Shown here one piece after another: positions 13,505 through 22,979 of a stretch of DNA of 64,000 nucleotides; position 1 is the first letter of the stretch, and each line of letters starts with the position of its first letter. A program made the translations under genes and the position numbers. A model generated the notes under the pieces. That model was not told the DNA's origin. It saw nothing but the letters and a program-made list of their open reading frames with translations, and ran no database searches. Origin of the DNA: Lithospermum erythrorhizon (lineage: Eukaryota > Streptophyta > Magnoliopsida > Boraginales > Boraginaceae); NCBI GenBank assembly GCA_019722365.1, contig JADFUC010000882.1:1-64000 (forward strand), read 5' to 3'.

Positions 13505-14560
13505 TAAAATAGGCAGAAGTTTGTGTGGTGAGAAATAGTTTCCGTTGTACCAAGGGGACTAAAGGCGCAGCAAGCGATCGAAAATTATTGAAATGACTAT
13601 TTTGCACCTAAATAAAACTTCCTCAAACACTGCACTTACAAATAGAAGTTTGTGAAATAGTGTCCCTTTGTACCCAAAGAATGGGAGGACTAAAGACACG
13701 CTCAAGCAGTGTCAAGAACAGCGTGAAGTAGATTGTCTGCACCTAAATGGCTTCGCCGAACCTTTGTGCTTACGAATGGGGGGCTAAAATAGAAATTTTA
13801 CCCTCCTTTTTAATACTGTTTGGGGTGTGAATTTAGTGTCAGTGTGGGAATAACTATTTCCAGGCATCATAATGCTTGGTTGAATCCTGTCGTTGGTGTG
13901 CGTTAGTTGAATGCTTGAATTTAGTTTCACTTTCTGACGTATGATACCATTAACATAACTTTTAGAATCGATATGTTGTAATTCTCTTTTCATACTTAAA
14001 TGATTTTTTTAGTTGTTATTAGCGTAATTTTTTGTTTAAAAATAGTTTTTCAATGTAAGGTATAATAATGAACTACGTTTTATGTCTTTTTATTCTTTAT
14101 TGAGCTTTATTGACCAACCACGATATAATTTTAATTAATTGATATTTATATTTGATGTATATTTCTGATTTTTAATTTCGGCAATAGTTGTGCAAAATCA
14201 CAGAATGAAAATCGAGAATGAGTATTTTAACATTGACCAAACTAATAAAGGGCTATTTGTCCCAAAACTTAGACTACCTAATTAGCGTGAAACAATACAC
14301 ACACAAAAATAATAGAATTATGATGGTGAAATAGTTATTTCATTAATATTATACTTTAAATAAGTTTAAAGAGCTAAGTAATTTCCATCTTAAAAATACT
14401 GTTTAGCTGTATGTATAACAGAAGGGGAGCTAAAGTCATATCGAAACAGTATTGAAAAGAGGATGAAATGACTATTTTATCCCTCTATTTGTAAGTGTAG
14501 TGTTTTGAGTTAGTTTTATTTAGGGGTAAAATAGTTATTTTAGTGATTTTAATAATGTTT
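13505..14560. repeat. Cluster of inverted MITE-like repeats upstream of RPL31
   Basis: A repeat unit containing CTATTTGTAAGTG and a GGGGTAAAATAG-type block is present in + orientation at about 14,425-14,560 and in reverse orientation at about 13,505-13,840. For example, the sequence around 13,590-13,645 matches the reverse complement of about 14,480-14,545. The reverse array itself contains at least two partial units (13,505-13,645 and 13,640-13,840). No ORF is present. This suits a palindromic, non-autonomous DNA transposon that has inserted repeatedly. Its right edge lies within 30 bases of the first promoter motif of RPL31. Confidence 0.55.
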
Positions 14561-14586
14561 GAGTGCGAATATAGTCGACTCTGATT

Positions 14587-14592
14587 AGCCCA
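14587..14592 (-). promoter_or_regulatory. Site II-like element (TGGGCT on the - strand)
   Basis: AGCCCA on + is TGGGCT on -, the core of the site II motif bound by TCP factors in plant ribosomal-protein promoters. It lies about 170 bases upstream of the RPL31 start codon and about 25 bases upstream of a telo-box, a pairing that is well documented for this gene class. Confidence 0.5.
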
Positions 14593-14614
14593 TATAACAT
14601 ATTTGCTTGAGGTT

Positions 14615-14622
14615 TTAGGGTT
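14615..14622 (-). promoter_or_regulatory. Telo-box (AACCCTAA on the - strand)
   Basis: TTAGGGTT on + is AACCCTAA on -, the interstitial telomere motif typical of plant translation-machinery promoters. A second copy in the other orientation (AAACCCTA, 14,668-14,675) lies at the end of the first, non-coding exon. Confidence 0.5.
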
Positions 14623-14679
14623 CATTATTTATTCCCCCAAATCAAGAACCTATTTTCGGCGTCTCTCAAACCCTAGCAG

Positions 14680-14758
14680 GTAAACTCATCTCCTCAATTA
14701 ATTTGTTTAATCAAATTTGAAATACTAATGTTTTTATTTTATTTTTAATTAAATTCAG
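14680..14758 (+). other. 5' UTR intron of RPL31
   Basis: CAG followed by GTAAAC at 14,680 and AATTCAG ending at 14,758 bracket a 79-base AT-rich stretch with consensus plant donor and acceptor. The acceptor is 5 bases before the start codon. Leader introns are common in plant ribosomal-protein genes. This is inferred from splice signals only. Confidence 0.6.
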
Positions 14759-14763
14759 GAAAA

Positions 14764-16550
14764 ATGGTGGATAAAACTAAGGGAAGGAAGGAAGAAGTTG
14801 TGACTAGAGAGTACACTGTTAACCTTCACAAACGCTTACATGGCTGGTAATTTATTTCATTTTTTAAGTTAAATTGTATCATATCACTGTTTTATTGATG
14901 GGTTTTTGGGGAAATAATGTATTGTTGAATACGGAGTATTTATGTAATTTATTGGATTTGTTAATGTACAATTCTACAAGATCACTTTTTTTATTGATGG
15001 GGTACTGGGGAATTAATGTATTGTTGAATATTTATTTTATTTATTGGATTTATTGATTTAAAATTGTACAAGATCACTTTTTTATTGATGGTTTTTTGTG
15101 TGTGGAATATTGATGTAATTTATATTAGTAGTAACTATATGTTATTTATTAAGTAAAATTGCAAAAGATTACTTTTTTATTGATGGGTTTTTGGAGAATG
15201 AATGTATTGTTGAATATCGATGTACTTTATGTTAGTACTGGCTGATTCGATATGGATTCCAAGTAGATATATTAAGTAAAATTGCACAAGATCACTTTTT
15301 TTGTAGAAGGGCTTTTGGGGAATAAATGTATTGTTGAATATTGATGTAATTCATGTTAGTACTAGCTCATTTAATCCAGATTTTATATTTTTATTGATGG
15401 ATTTTTTGTGGAATAATGTATTGTTGAATATTGAGATACTTCATGATAATGAGTGATGACATGGCTGAGTAATTTATCCGATTAATTAAGTAAACTTGCA
15501 CAAGATGGCATTTTTTTTAATGGGTTTTTAGGAACAAAAGTGTTATTGAATATTGAGATAATTCATGATAGTGTTCTTACATGGCTGGGTAATTTATTCG
15601 ATTAATTAAGTAAACTTGCTCGAGATCTCTTTTTTGTTGATGGGGTTTTAATTTAATAATGTATTATTGAATATTGATACTATGGTAGTACGAGATGATT
15701 CAATATAAATTTTAACTAAATTTATTCATTTAGATCAGAAACAGCACTAGTAATTGAGATTCTGTATTTTCTCTGATGACTACATGTGTTGTACAGCAGT
15801 TCAATATGTAGCACATCAATGGTAAAGTCCTATACCTGTACAAACTCTAACTGATAAGCGTCGAACACTTAATGTACAGCTGCAATTCAGGCGAGTGTCC
15901 TCGGATTAACATAAAATTAGTTTGGTTCAAGGATAATATCTGGTTTAACTAGTTTATCTTGTTATTTGACATCTTTATCTTAGAAGTGTTACCCTATGAA
16001 GGTATGCCAGTTTGTTGCATCTAAGTTGCTTGAGGTTTATAATTTCAGTCTAGCTAGAAAAGGTCTATGGCTAATTGTCTTTTGAGTGTTTGAAGTCTTT
16101 GATGTTTGTCCAACTCAGTGATCTCTTACTATTGATTTATGTTGTTTAAATCATGGGTCTATTCAAGCATCATGCAACGAGTATATAACAAATTCTCTAG
16201 AAGACCCTGTCTTGCTGTTGGCTGCTGTGCTAATAGCAACACTGTTTAACTCTTTTGTCTTTTAAAACAGCACATTTAAGAAGAAAGCCCCTAATGCCAT
16301 CAAGGAGATCAGAAAGTTTGCTCAAAAAGCCATGGGAACAAAGGACGTGCGCGTGGATGTCAAGTTGAACAAGTATGTATGGAGCAGGGGTATCCGAAGT
16401 GTCCCTAGGAGAATCAGGGTTCGTATTGCAAGGAAGAGGAACGATGACGAAGATGCAAAGGAGGAGTTGTACTCTCTGGTCACAGTTGCCGAAGTCCCAT
16501 CCGAGGGTTTGAAGGGGCTTGGTACCAAGGTGATTGAAGATGAAGATTAG
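14764..16550 (+). CDS. RPL31: 60S ribosomal protein L31 (eL31), two coding exons
   Basis: Coding exons are 14,764-14,846 (83 nt) and 16,271-16,550 (280 nt). Joined through the GT at 14,847 and the AG at 16,269-16,270, they give 120 codons plus TAG. This matches the usual plant eL31 length of about 120 residues. The protein starts [20 protein letters not shown], contains [54 protein letters not shown] and ends [12 protein letters not shown]. These are the conserved features of the family, which sits near the peptide exit tunnel of the large subunit. The intron splits the Cys codon after HG. No stop or frameshift is present, and the site II and telo-box motifs upstream suit co-regulation with other ribosomal-protein genes. 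The intron (1,424 nt) is unusual and is described separately. Confidence 0.97.
14835..15715 (+). repeat. Degenerate tandem array at the 5' end of the RPL31 intron
   Basis: About eight copies of a 90-125 bp unit follow one another. The unit core is ATTG-ACAAGATCACTTTTTTATTGATGGG, then TTTTGGGGAATAATG, TATTGTTGAATATTGATG, and in later copies TTCATG-TAGT, ACATGGCTG, GTAATTTATT and ATTAATTAAGT. Copies begin near 14,869, 14,970, 15,061, 15,155, 15,278, 15,385, 15,491 and 15,611. The exon 1/intron junction (CTTACATGGCTG then GTAATTTATT, 14,835-14,856) is itself part of the unit. It recurs at 15,576-15,598 with CTTACATGGCTG intact, and near 15,459-15,476 in slightly altered form. Confidence 0.85.
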
Positions 16551-17197
16551 TCATCGAATCAGAGACATCGATAGTGTGATAATTCAGGGTTTTTGCTTTT
16601 TGAGAATGTTATGGGAAGGATGGATCATCCGTTTAAGATGCTATTTGTTTTTTTTCTCACATTCCTATCTCCTGTTGCAAAAGATTATTACTACTTCACT
16701 GTTTTGACCTGTTTCAATATGTTTTTGTTGTGCAAGAAGGTCTCTATCTCTGACTTGGGTATTTTGTTTAACATCATTACTTAAAAATGTTCATGCAAGC
16801 TATTTAGCAGATATTGTGACAGTTGAATTGCATACAATGTTTGGTTGAGAGACAAGTATTCCACATATATAACCTATTGAACTTATGAAGACATGTTTAA
16901 ATTGTGCATAGTTCCAGGTACAGTGGCAAAATAAAAACTGTATCATATGTCTAGTTGTATTCAAGCTACACATCTCTCACTTTCATGTCCTTGACTCCCG
17001 AACAATAAATTCCAAATATTACAGAAACCAGCCAGGTGTTGCTTTTTTTTATGTTACAAAAATTCGACCTTTGTCATTAAACCTAATACTTCATCGCGAG
17101 TAAGATTTCGTGATCACTAGACTTAACCCTTTATCAACCGGGTGTAGCTTGAGAGTTGCGAGATTGGGTGTTTTTGTGCAGATCAGTCCAAGCAATT
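16551..17197. other. Convergent intergenic region: 3' UTRs of RPL31 (+) and of the membrane-protein gene (-)
   Basis: Only 647 bases separate the stop codon of RPL31 from the stop of the convergent gene. T-rich sequence and an AATAAA-type hexamer near 16,930 and another at about 17,004 could serve as polyadenylation signals for RPL31. Transcripts of the two genes may overlap at their 3' ends. No ORF is supported. Confidence 0.6.
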
Positions 17198-20100
17198 CTA
17201 GATGGCCTTGTAAGCATACATATATCCTCGAAGTTTCCTTACTTCATCTGATGACTCCATCAGCAAATGATCCACATAAATGCAGAATCCAGCACCACTG
17301 AGAGTACGGTTAGTTAGAAATTGAAGCCAGATGAAATGGAACTTTATAGTAAGGAAAACATTGAGAAAGCTCATAAACAGATAACAGCTAGCACACCTCA
17401 TTGGCCCAAGAGGAAGCCATATCGCATCCCATCTAAACGTTGCCAAACTGCAACAGACAGACAAGTTAAACTACCCAAAATGACCGAAAGAGGCTTGCAT
17501 ATTATGCACATACAAGTTCAAAAATTTTGCCCAAAGGGGGAACAAGAGTTTCTTCAATGTCAAAGTTGCTCCCCGCCCTATGCCTGGTGTGTGTGTTGAT
17601 TCAAAGGATGTAAAGTATTCTACTTCTGTCTTGAGCATACCTTCTAAAGTAATGCAACCAAAAGACAGCCAACATTGTGCCAAGGAAGAAGGAAATCAAG
17701 AGCAATTTCCTATTAGATTTAGACTCACTTAATAATCCAGCTACTGCAACCAGACATACCATGATAGCAGTCCAATCTGCAACATAATTTGAGTGAAAAT
17801 AGAGTTAAGTTAAAATCCATTTGTAAGGGGGATTCCCTGCTGATAGATATCGACCAGTGTTCCCCCTCCACCAAACAGAAACAGTCAATGTCAAATAATT
17901 AAAGCAAAGTTGCAGACAGTCTCAATGAGAGAAACAAACAGGTAACTGATAAAACTTTGTTTCAAAAGGGTTTCTCTGCATGTGCATTGTAGTCGCAGAT
18001 ACTCATATTCTAGGCCTTTACAAAGATATGGATAGGCTGCCCACTGAGTACTGACTTCTGTAGGATATTAGAGACCATAATGTAATAAACCTAATTTAAA
18101 GGTTAATTTCCCATGCAATGAACTTGGATCATCTAGTGAAACTTAAAAGATTACTTGGCTATTTATATCAAAAGCTATTGTTATTATACATTATATATAG
18201 CGTATTGAAAAAAATGACGTAAAACAGATGGAAATGGGCATGGTCATCACTCATCAGGGATGACATTGTTAAGCAACCATTGTATGATAAACAACCAGTT
18301 CCAGAGAGGCATGAAGTGCTGAAAAAATGGGAGCCCAATAAATGAAACATAACTTCCAGACGTAGAACAAACCTGCAGCTACAATGCTCCATGATGGGAC
18401 CTCATACATAAAGTAAGCATGGTATTTCAGTTCCCATAAAGAAGCAGCAGTGATGAAAATATTGAGAACACAAAATAGTATAATGCTGACACTTGACACA
18501 TGTGATTCAATGTCGTGGCTAGGTTAGTAGAATATAAAGTTTTAAACAACAGCCCAAGATATTCTTTCTCCATTTTTGCTTCAAATTGTTTGTGCACACC
18601 TCTTACTCTTCTTAAACACAAGTTTGACGAAGTTGATGCTTTTTATGTGAGGCAAATACAGTCCTTTCAAGGAGTCAATTAAGGACCTGAGGAACTATCT
18701 GTTTCGAATATAAGCTTTGACTGGAAAGTAGCTGTGATTCATCTGGCTAACTTCCTTCAGCACAGGTTAAACAGAAGGAGCAATAACAAAGGAACAACTG
18801 ACTCGGCATGAATAATCGTTGGCCACATTGGTTTCCTATTCCTAGCATGATGTCATTTGTTAATTAGTCTATTAACTGAAAAGGAAGAAACATATTAGAT
18901 CTCTAAATGCCAGCAAGCATTTTGTCCAACACCTGTGGAAGGAAATAGCATATTCAACTCTAACGCCAACCCACATGAAGAACTAAAAACAAACCCCAAT
19001 CAAGAATGTTCAGATATCTTAAAAATACTAGGCACCAATTACCTAAATGAAAACACAAAAAGGGTCATTTCGATGAAAAACACATTCAACTTGACAATAG
19101 TTCAAACAATTCAATATGTGAAATGAGATTATGAGCATAATACCAGTTCCCATGGAGCGTAAACTGTTGTTGATTGGTAAACACTAAGCAGCATAGCATA
19201 ACAGTAAACCAGCAAAAACACTCTGCAATTAACAACAAATACGACTTCAATGCATAATCATATAAAATATGACAAAAAATATACTCTGTCCCTCCATCCC
19301 AAAAGATTGTTCAATTTTGAATTCTGATAGTCAACTTTTTCAAATTATAAACTCAAATAATCTTTAAACGTTTTGTATAATGTTGAGTAGAAAACTCTGT
19401 AAGAATAGGATCTTTCGATTAACGATGAAATTTTCAATCAAAATCAAAGTTATAAGAGTAATCCGAGGTGCCACACAATTTATCAATCTTGACCATCAAA
19501 AACAAATTGGACAATCTTGTTGCGATACAGGGAGTATTTAAATTTGTAGTACCCTCCATAAAACAGATTGTTGAGCTTGAGACTTCTCTAATGACCGAAC
19601 CAACTCTTCTTGCTCTGCAATAATCAAAATTTCCAAATCAAATATTGAGTACAACAATACACTCTATCCATCCCATAAACATTATCATAGTTCGACTTTC
19701 AATTATCAAAAATAACAAACTTTATAGCTTTAACTAAAAACGCATAACTTGATTTCAACCAACATTATCATATTAATATTAAGTACATTAAAACACTAGC
19801 ATTTGATGTATATTCTTCCCTAAATATTAAAGTCCATCCATTCCATAAAGATTATCTAGTTTGATTTTCATCAATCAAAATTAACAAACTTTACAGCATT
19901 AACCGATATACATAACTTCAATTTAAATCAACATTATCATGTTAATATCAAATACATATACTCCTATCATTTTCCAAATATTATACTCCGTACAACATAG
20001 ATAGACACTTAAGTTCAGAATTTAAAAACCCAAACTATCAAAATTCAAAATTAGACAATTTTAGTGAGATATAAATAGTACTCTTTCCAATTCATTTTAA

Positions 20101-20596
20101 TTGAAGTTTTCGGTTTTTAATGTATAATTTTACCAATCATAACTTGTTATTAATTGATTGATAATGAAAAACGAAAACGAGTATTAAAATGGATTGAAAG
20201 TAATGCTTATAAACAATAAAGTTCAAAATTAAAAAATTCAAAACATCAAAATTCAGTGGATATAAATAGTACTCCTTCCAATTCATTTTAATCGACGTTT
20301 TCAGTTTTTCGTGCTAAATTTTAGCAATCAATTACTTATTATTAATTGATTGATAAACGAAAACGACTATCAAAATAGATTGAAGGTAATACTTGGAATA
20401 AACAATTAAGTTCATAGTAATCCTTTTAATTGACGTTTATACGATAATGAAAACGAAAAAGGACAATTAAAAAATGAATTGGAGGCATATGAAAAAGGAG
20501 ACCTTGAGAATCAATTGGTTGAAAATCTGCGGGGCTGTTAAGGTTTTGGTCGGATTGTTGTCTTGATATTACCAATTTCCTTGCAAGTTTCCTCAT
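17198..20596 (-). CDS. Multi-pass membrane protein of unknown function, seven-exon model
   Basis: Coding exons on - (in order): 20,596-20,503, 19,614-19,553, 19,222-19,144, 18,694-18,600, 18,518-18,373, 17,776-17,641 and 17,447-17,198 (stop TAG). All introns have GT...AG ends, and the reading frame runs through every junction except exon 2/3. There one extra G must be discounted, giving about 286 residues. Start chosen: MRKLARKLVISRQQSDQN. A charged, possibly coiled segment follows (EQEELVRSLEKSQAQQ), then five hydrophobic segments: VFLLVYCYAMLLSVY, SIILFCVLNIFITAASLW, WTAIMVCLVAVAGLL, LLLISFFLGTMLAVFW and CYLFMSFLNVFLTIKF. The C-terminus is ESSDEVRKLRGYMYAYKAI. I do not recognise the family. 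Coding character, splice consensus and frame continuity over six introns argue for a real gene. A non-coding first exon may lie further upstream, since an acceptor-like CATACAG precedes the start by about 21 bases. Confidence 0.75.
19282..19536. mobile_element. Stowaway-like MITE in intron 2 of the membrane-protein gene
   Basis: The left end TACTCTGTCCCTCCATCCCA and right end GATACAGGGAGTA are inverted copies of the CTCCCTCCGTCCCA-type Stowaway terminus, with TA at both edges as the expected duplication. Inner inverted matches (AAGATTGTTCAATTTT versus AAATTGGACAATCTT) support a 255-bp element. It makes up most of the 330-bp intron and ends 16 bases from the exon 2 donor. Confidence 0.8.
19660..19968. 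repeat. Two direct copies of a MITE-like unit in intron 1
   Basis: CCATCCCATAAA at 19,668 and CCATTCCATAAA at 19,837 start two homologous blocks of about 130 bases sharing AACAAACTTTA-AGC-TTAAC, CATAACTT and CAACATTATCAT-TTAATAT. The offset is 169 bases. The CCATCCCATAAA start resembles Stowaway-type termini, but I could not pair inverted ends. Confidence 0.55.
20079..20202. mobile_element. Stowaway-like MITE, copy 1, intron 1
   Basis: The left terminus TACTCTTTCCAATTCATTTT and the right end AAAATGGATTGAAAGTA are inverted copies, flanked by TA. The inner inverted pair GTTTTCG and CGAAAAC extends the hairpin. A sister copy in the same orientation lies at 20,270-20,388. Confidence 0.7.
20270..20388. 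mobile_element. Stowaway-like MITE, copy 2, intron 1
   Basis: Termini TACTCCTTCCAATTCATTTT and AAAATAGATTGAAGGTA are inverted copies with TA at the edges. The body is alignable end to end with the copy at 20,079-20,202, including ATTAATTGATTGATAA. The two are separated by 67 bases. Confidence 0.7.
20418..20487. mobile_element. Short MITE-like hairpin, intron 1
   Basis: TAATCCTTTTAATTGACGTTT at the left (20,418) and AATTAAAAAATGAATTGGAGG at the right form an imperfect hairpin related to the two copies just downstream. It looks like an internally deleted or nested relative. It ends about 15 bases from the donor of exon 1. Confidence 0.4.
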
Positions 20597-20664
20597 CGTC
20601 GTCTCAATCAATATGTCCTGTATGTATGAAACAAATTGATTTCATTAAAAACTATAGATTTTTT

Positions 20665-21238
20665 TGTTGTAAATTTAAGTATGTGGATGATGAATCGCTG
20701 GAGCGATAAGGCCTGCGATCGTCAGCGTAAATAAATCCATTACTGGTTGATAATTTCTTAAATCGCGTCTCACATCACCAGTTTGATGAGGCGAAATGGC
20801 TATGTGGCCTTAGGAATAGTAGCGGCTTTTGGTGAAATGTGATTTTTTCTTGGCCAATGAGAAACTTCTAGCTACTACTGAGCACTTAGAATGGGGGGCC
20901 GAAATGGTCGTTTAAACCAAGCTGGTTGGGGTTAATTAATATAACAAGCTTCGGTTTGATAAAGCTACTTGAATCACATAATAAATCGCTTTCTTATTAG
21001 AAAGGTAATTGATGAATCGCGAAATGAGTCGCTGCTCTTGATAGCCTCGCTTAATGAGTCATGTATCGCGATGACTAGTAATTTTGTACTCTTATAAATC
21101 TGAATTCGTATTCGTTTATATTTACTTTGATTAGAAAGAAGTTGAAGTAATAAAGTACAATTTCCTTTTTGTTATTTACAGTTGTAAATTACCACAAAAA
21201 TTTGTTGTTTTATCTACTAAAATTAAAATTATTATACG
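20665..21238 (+). repeat. 5' LTR of copia N
   Basis: Starts TGTTGTAAAT, ends near ATTATACG before a primer-binding-site-like sequence. Aligns with the LTR at 26,282, most clearly over 20,990-21,235. It is longer than its partner by about 180 bases, so one of them has gained or lost sequence near the 5' part. ATGAATCGC-type motifs recur within both copies. Confidence 0.75.
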
Positions 21239-21309
21239 TTATCGTATGAGTTAAGCTGCGATTGTAAGTGTTGCTCATTTCAAAGGGAGAGTAACTTACA
21301 TATATCGTT

Positions 21310-22830
21310 ATGTAAGTCAGGAAATTACTTCTGGTAGACTTTCCTATTTTAAAATATTTCTGGAAAACTGACTATATGTCATGGGTTACGAATCACGGAG
21401 TTACGCTCCAGTCTAAAAATATTTCCAATACTATTAAAGCAAGCGTTGCATTGACAAGATGAAGCGTTGGCTTTAATATTTCTTTCGTCGTCATATCCAC
21501 TTGGTAGGTTAAGATCTGAATATCTTATTAAAGAACACGAAGTTATGTGGAATTGTAGCGATGAATATGACCACGAGTTTGGTTGTTCTCGCAAAGGCTC
21601 AAAATAGGCCCGGATTTGAATCTTCGTTTGCAAAACTTTAAAGTGCGTAATGAGGAAGTATAGTCTGGTTACATACAAAATCACCTCACGGTTGAAATTG
21701 TGTGATGAAGTTATGGAAAGAACAAGCTATTGGAGAAAGCGTTTACACACTTTCATCTGCGTCGAATGTTTGCTACTTGGCCAACGATATAAGAGCATGA
21801 TTTAAATATTCGGAAATTGATTACGTATGCATGTTGCAAAACAAAATAATGAGTTATTGTTGAAAATCATGAATTTACGTCTTATGGAAGCCACGTTCAC
21901 ATGCAGTACATGTGGCGGCAGAGTTTTACAAGTGGTAATGGATAATAAGGAGGTAGGAGTAAGCGTTTAAAGTAGTAAAACACTTTTACAAGAATTCACG
22001 ATTCAAGCCAAACCGCGGGGTGAAGTGGGCGCGCCCCGAAAGAATGAGCGAAGCCAAATAAAGGGAAAAGATTTATCCCGAAAAGCCTAATAATAACAAA
22101 GAAATGTTTATTACCGATGTGTTATGGCGGACATTGATCGGCGTACACCACTTACGTCTTTACTGAACATACTTGGTAATCTACTCTCAACATCCACGAA
22201 GAGACCGTGGCTGATGACTGAGGCAAATCTTATTGAAATAAATGATATACATGAGTTTACCGAGTCTAGATTAAGCTTATAAGGTCGAAGAAGTCAGAGT
22301 GGAATATATCGATTATCTTAATAATCCGGATGATGGTAAAATGTACTAGACTTGAATAATATGGCATTATAGAGGAAGTATAGATTTGTATGTATATATG
22401 TTTTTAGAAGTTGTATTTTAGTTTGTATTATATACCATCTTTTTGTATGTATAAACTACTGTTCAATATAATAAGTATATTTTATAAACTCTTCATTATT
22501 TATGTATTATATTTGTTTTTGAAGAATATGGATTCCCAGAAATGTCTATCGAAATTATCTTGGCAATTGAAGATATTTGTTTATTGAACGGCACAACTAA
22601 TATAATATTTATGATAATAAGTACTTTCTTGGTTTTTTAAGAATATGAGCAAAAATAAATACTATTTTGGTTCAACAAATTTAATATTTGGATTGGTTGG
22701 GAAGAGGCATATATTATCTTACCCGGAAGGTACAAAACTAGAAATCAATGATGCCTTGTATTCCCAAATTTTGAAATCTGGTTTCAAAGATATTAGCCCG
22801 AAATGGATATCATCTTGAGAACAATAAGTG
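21310..22830 (+). pseudogene. Copia N gag and protease remnant
   Basis: No long ORF. A zinc-knuckle-like stretch (ACATGCAGTACATGTGGCGG at 21,899-21,918, C..C spacing) lies at the expected place. At 22,670-22,800 broken frames give protease-region strings such as TKLEINDALYS and FKDI, which are typical of plant copia elements just after the active site. Frameshifts are frequent. Confidence 0.55.
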
Positions 22831-22979
22831 AAAGATAATACATAGTACTTATGTATCGCTTCATCGGCATGAGCCAAAAACTTGTTATAGAGAAACTGCG
22901 GCTATCTCTTACAGTTGTATCTTCTGACTATTAAGCTATTGAATCGTATAGTGTCATAAGCGAAAGTTTAATGGTCAAC

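Noticed and set aside
14874..15056. 60-codon + strand ORF with a repeated MGYWG-NVLLN peptide
   Set aside because: It lies wholly in the RPL31 intron and its repeated peptide is just the translation of the tandem DNA repeat.
16322..16528. 68-codon - strand ORF
   Set aside because: Antisense shadow of RPL31 exon 2, no protein similarity.
17321..17599. 92-codon + strand ORF
   Set aside because: Antisense to the last exon and intron 6 of the membrane-protein gene; composition not protein-like.
18427..18621. 64-codon - strand ORF beginning MCLRRVRGVHKQF
   Set aside because: It crosses the proposed intron 4 of the membrane gene in a frame other than the coding one; the spliced frame gives continuous membrane segments instead.
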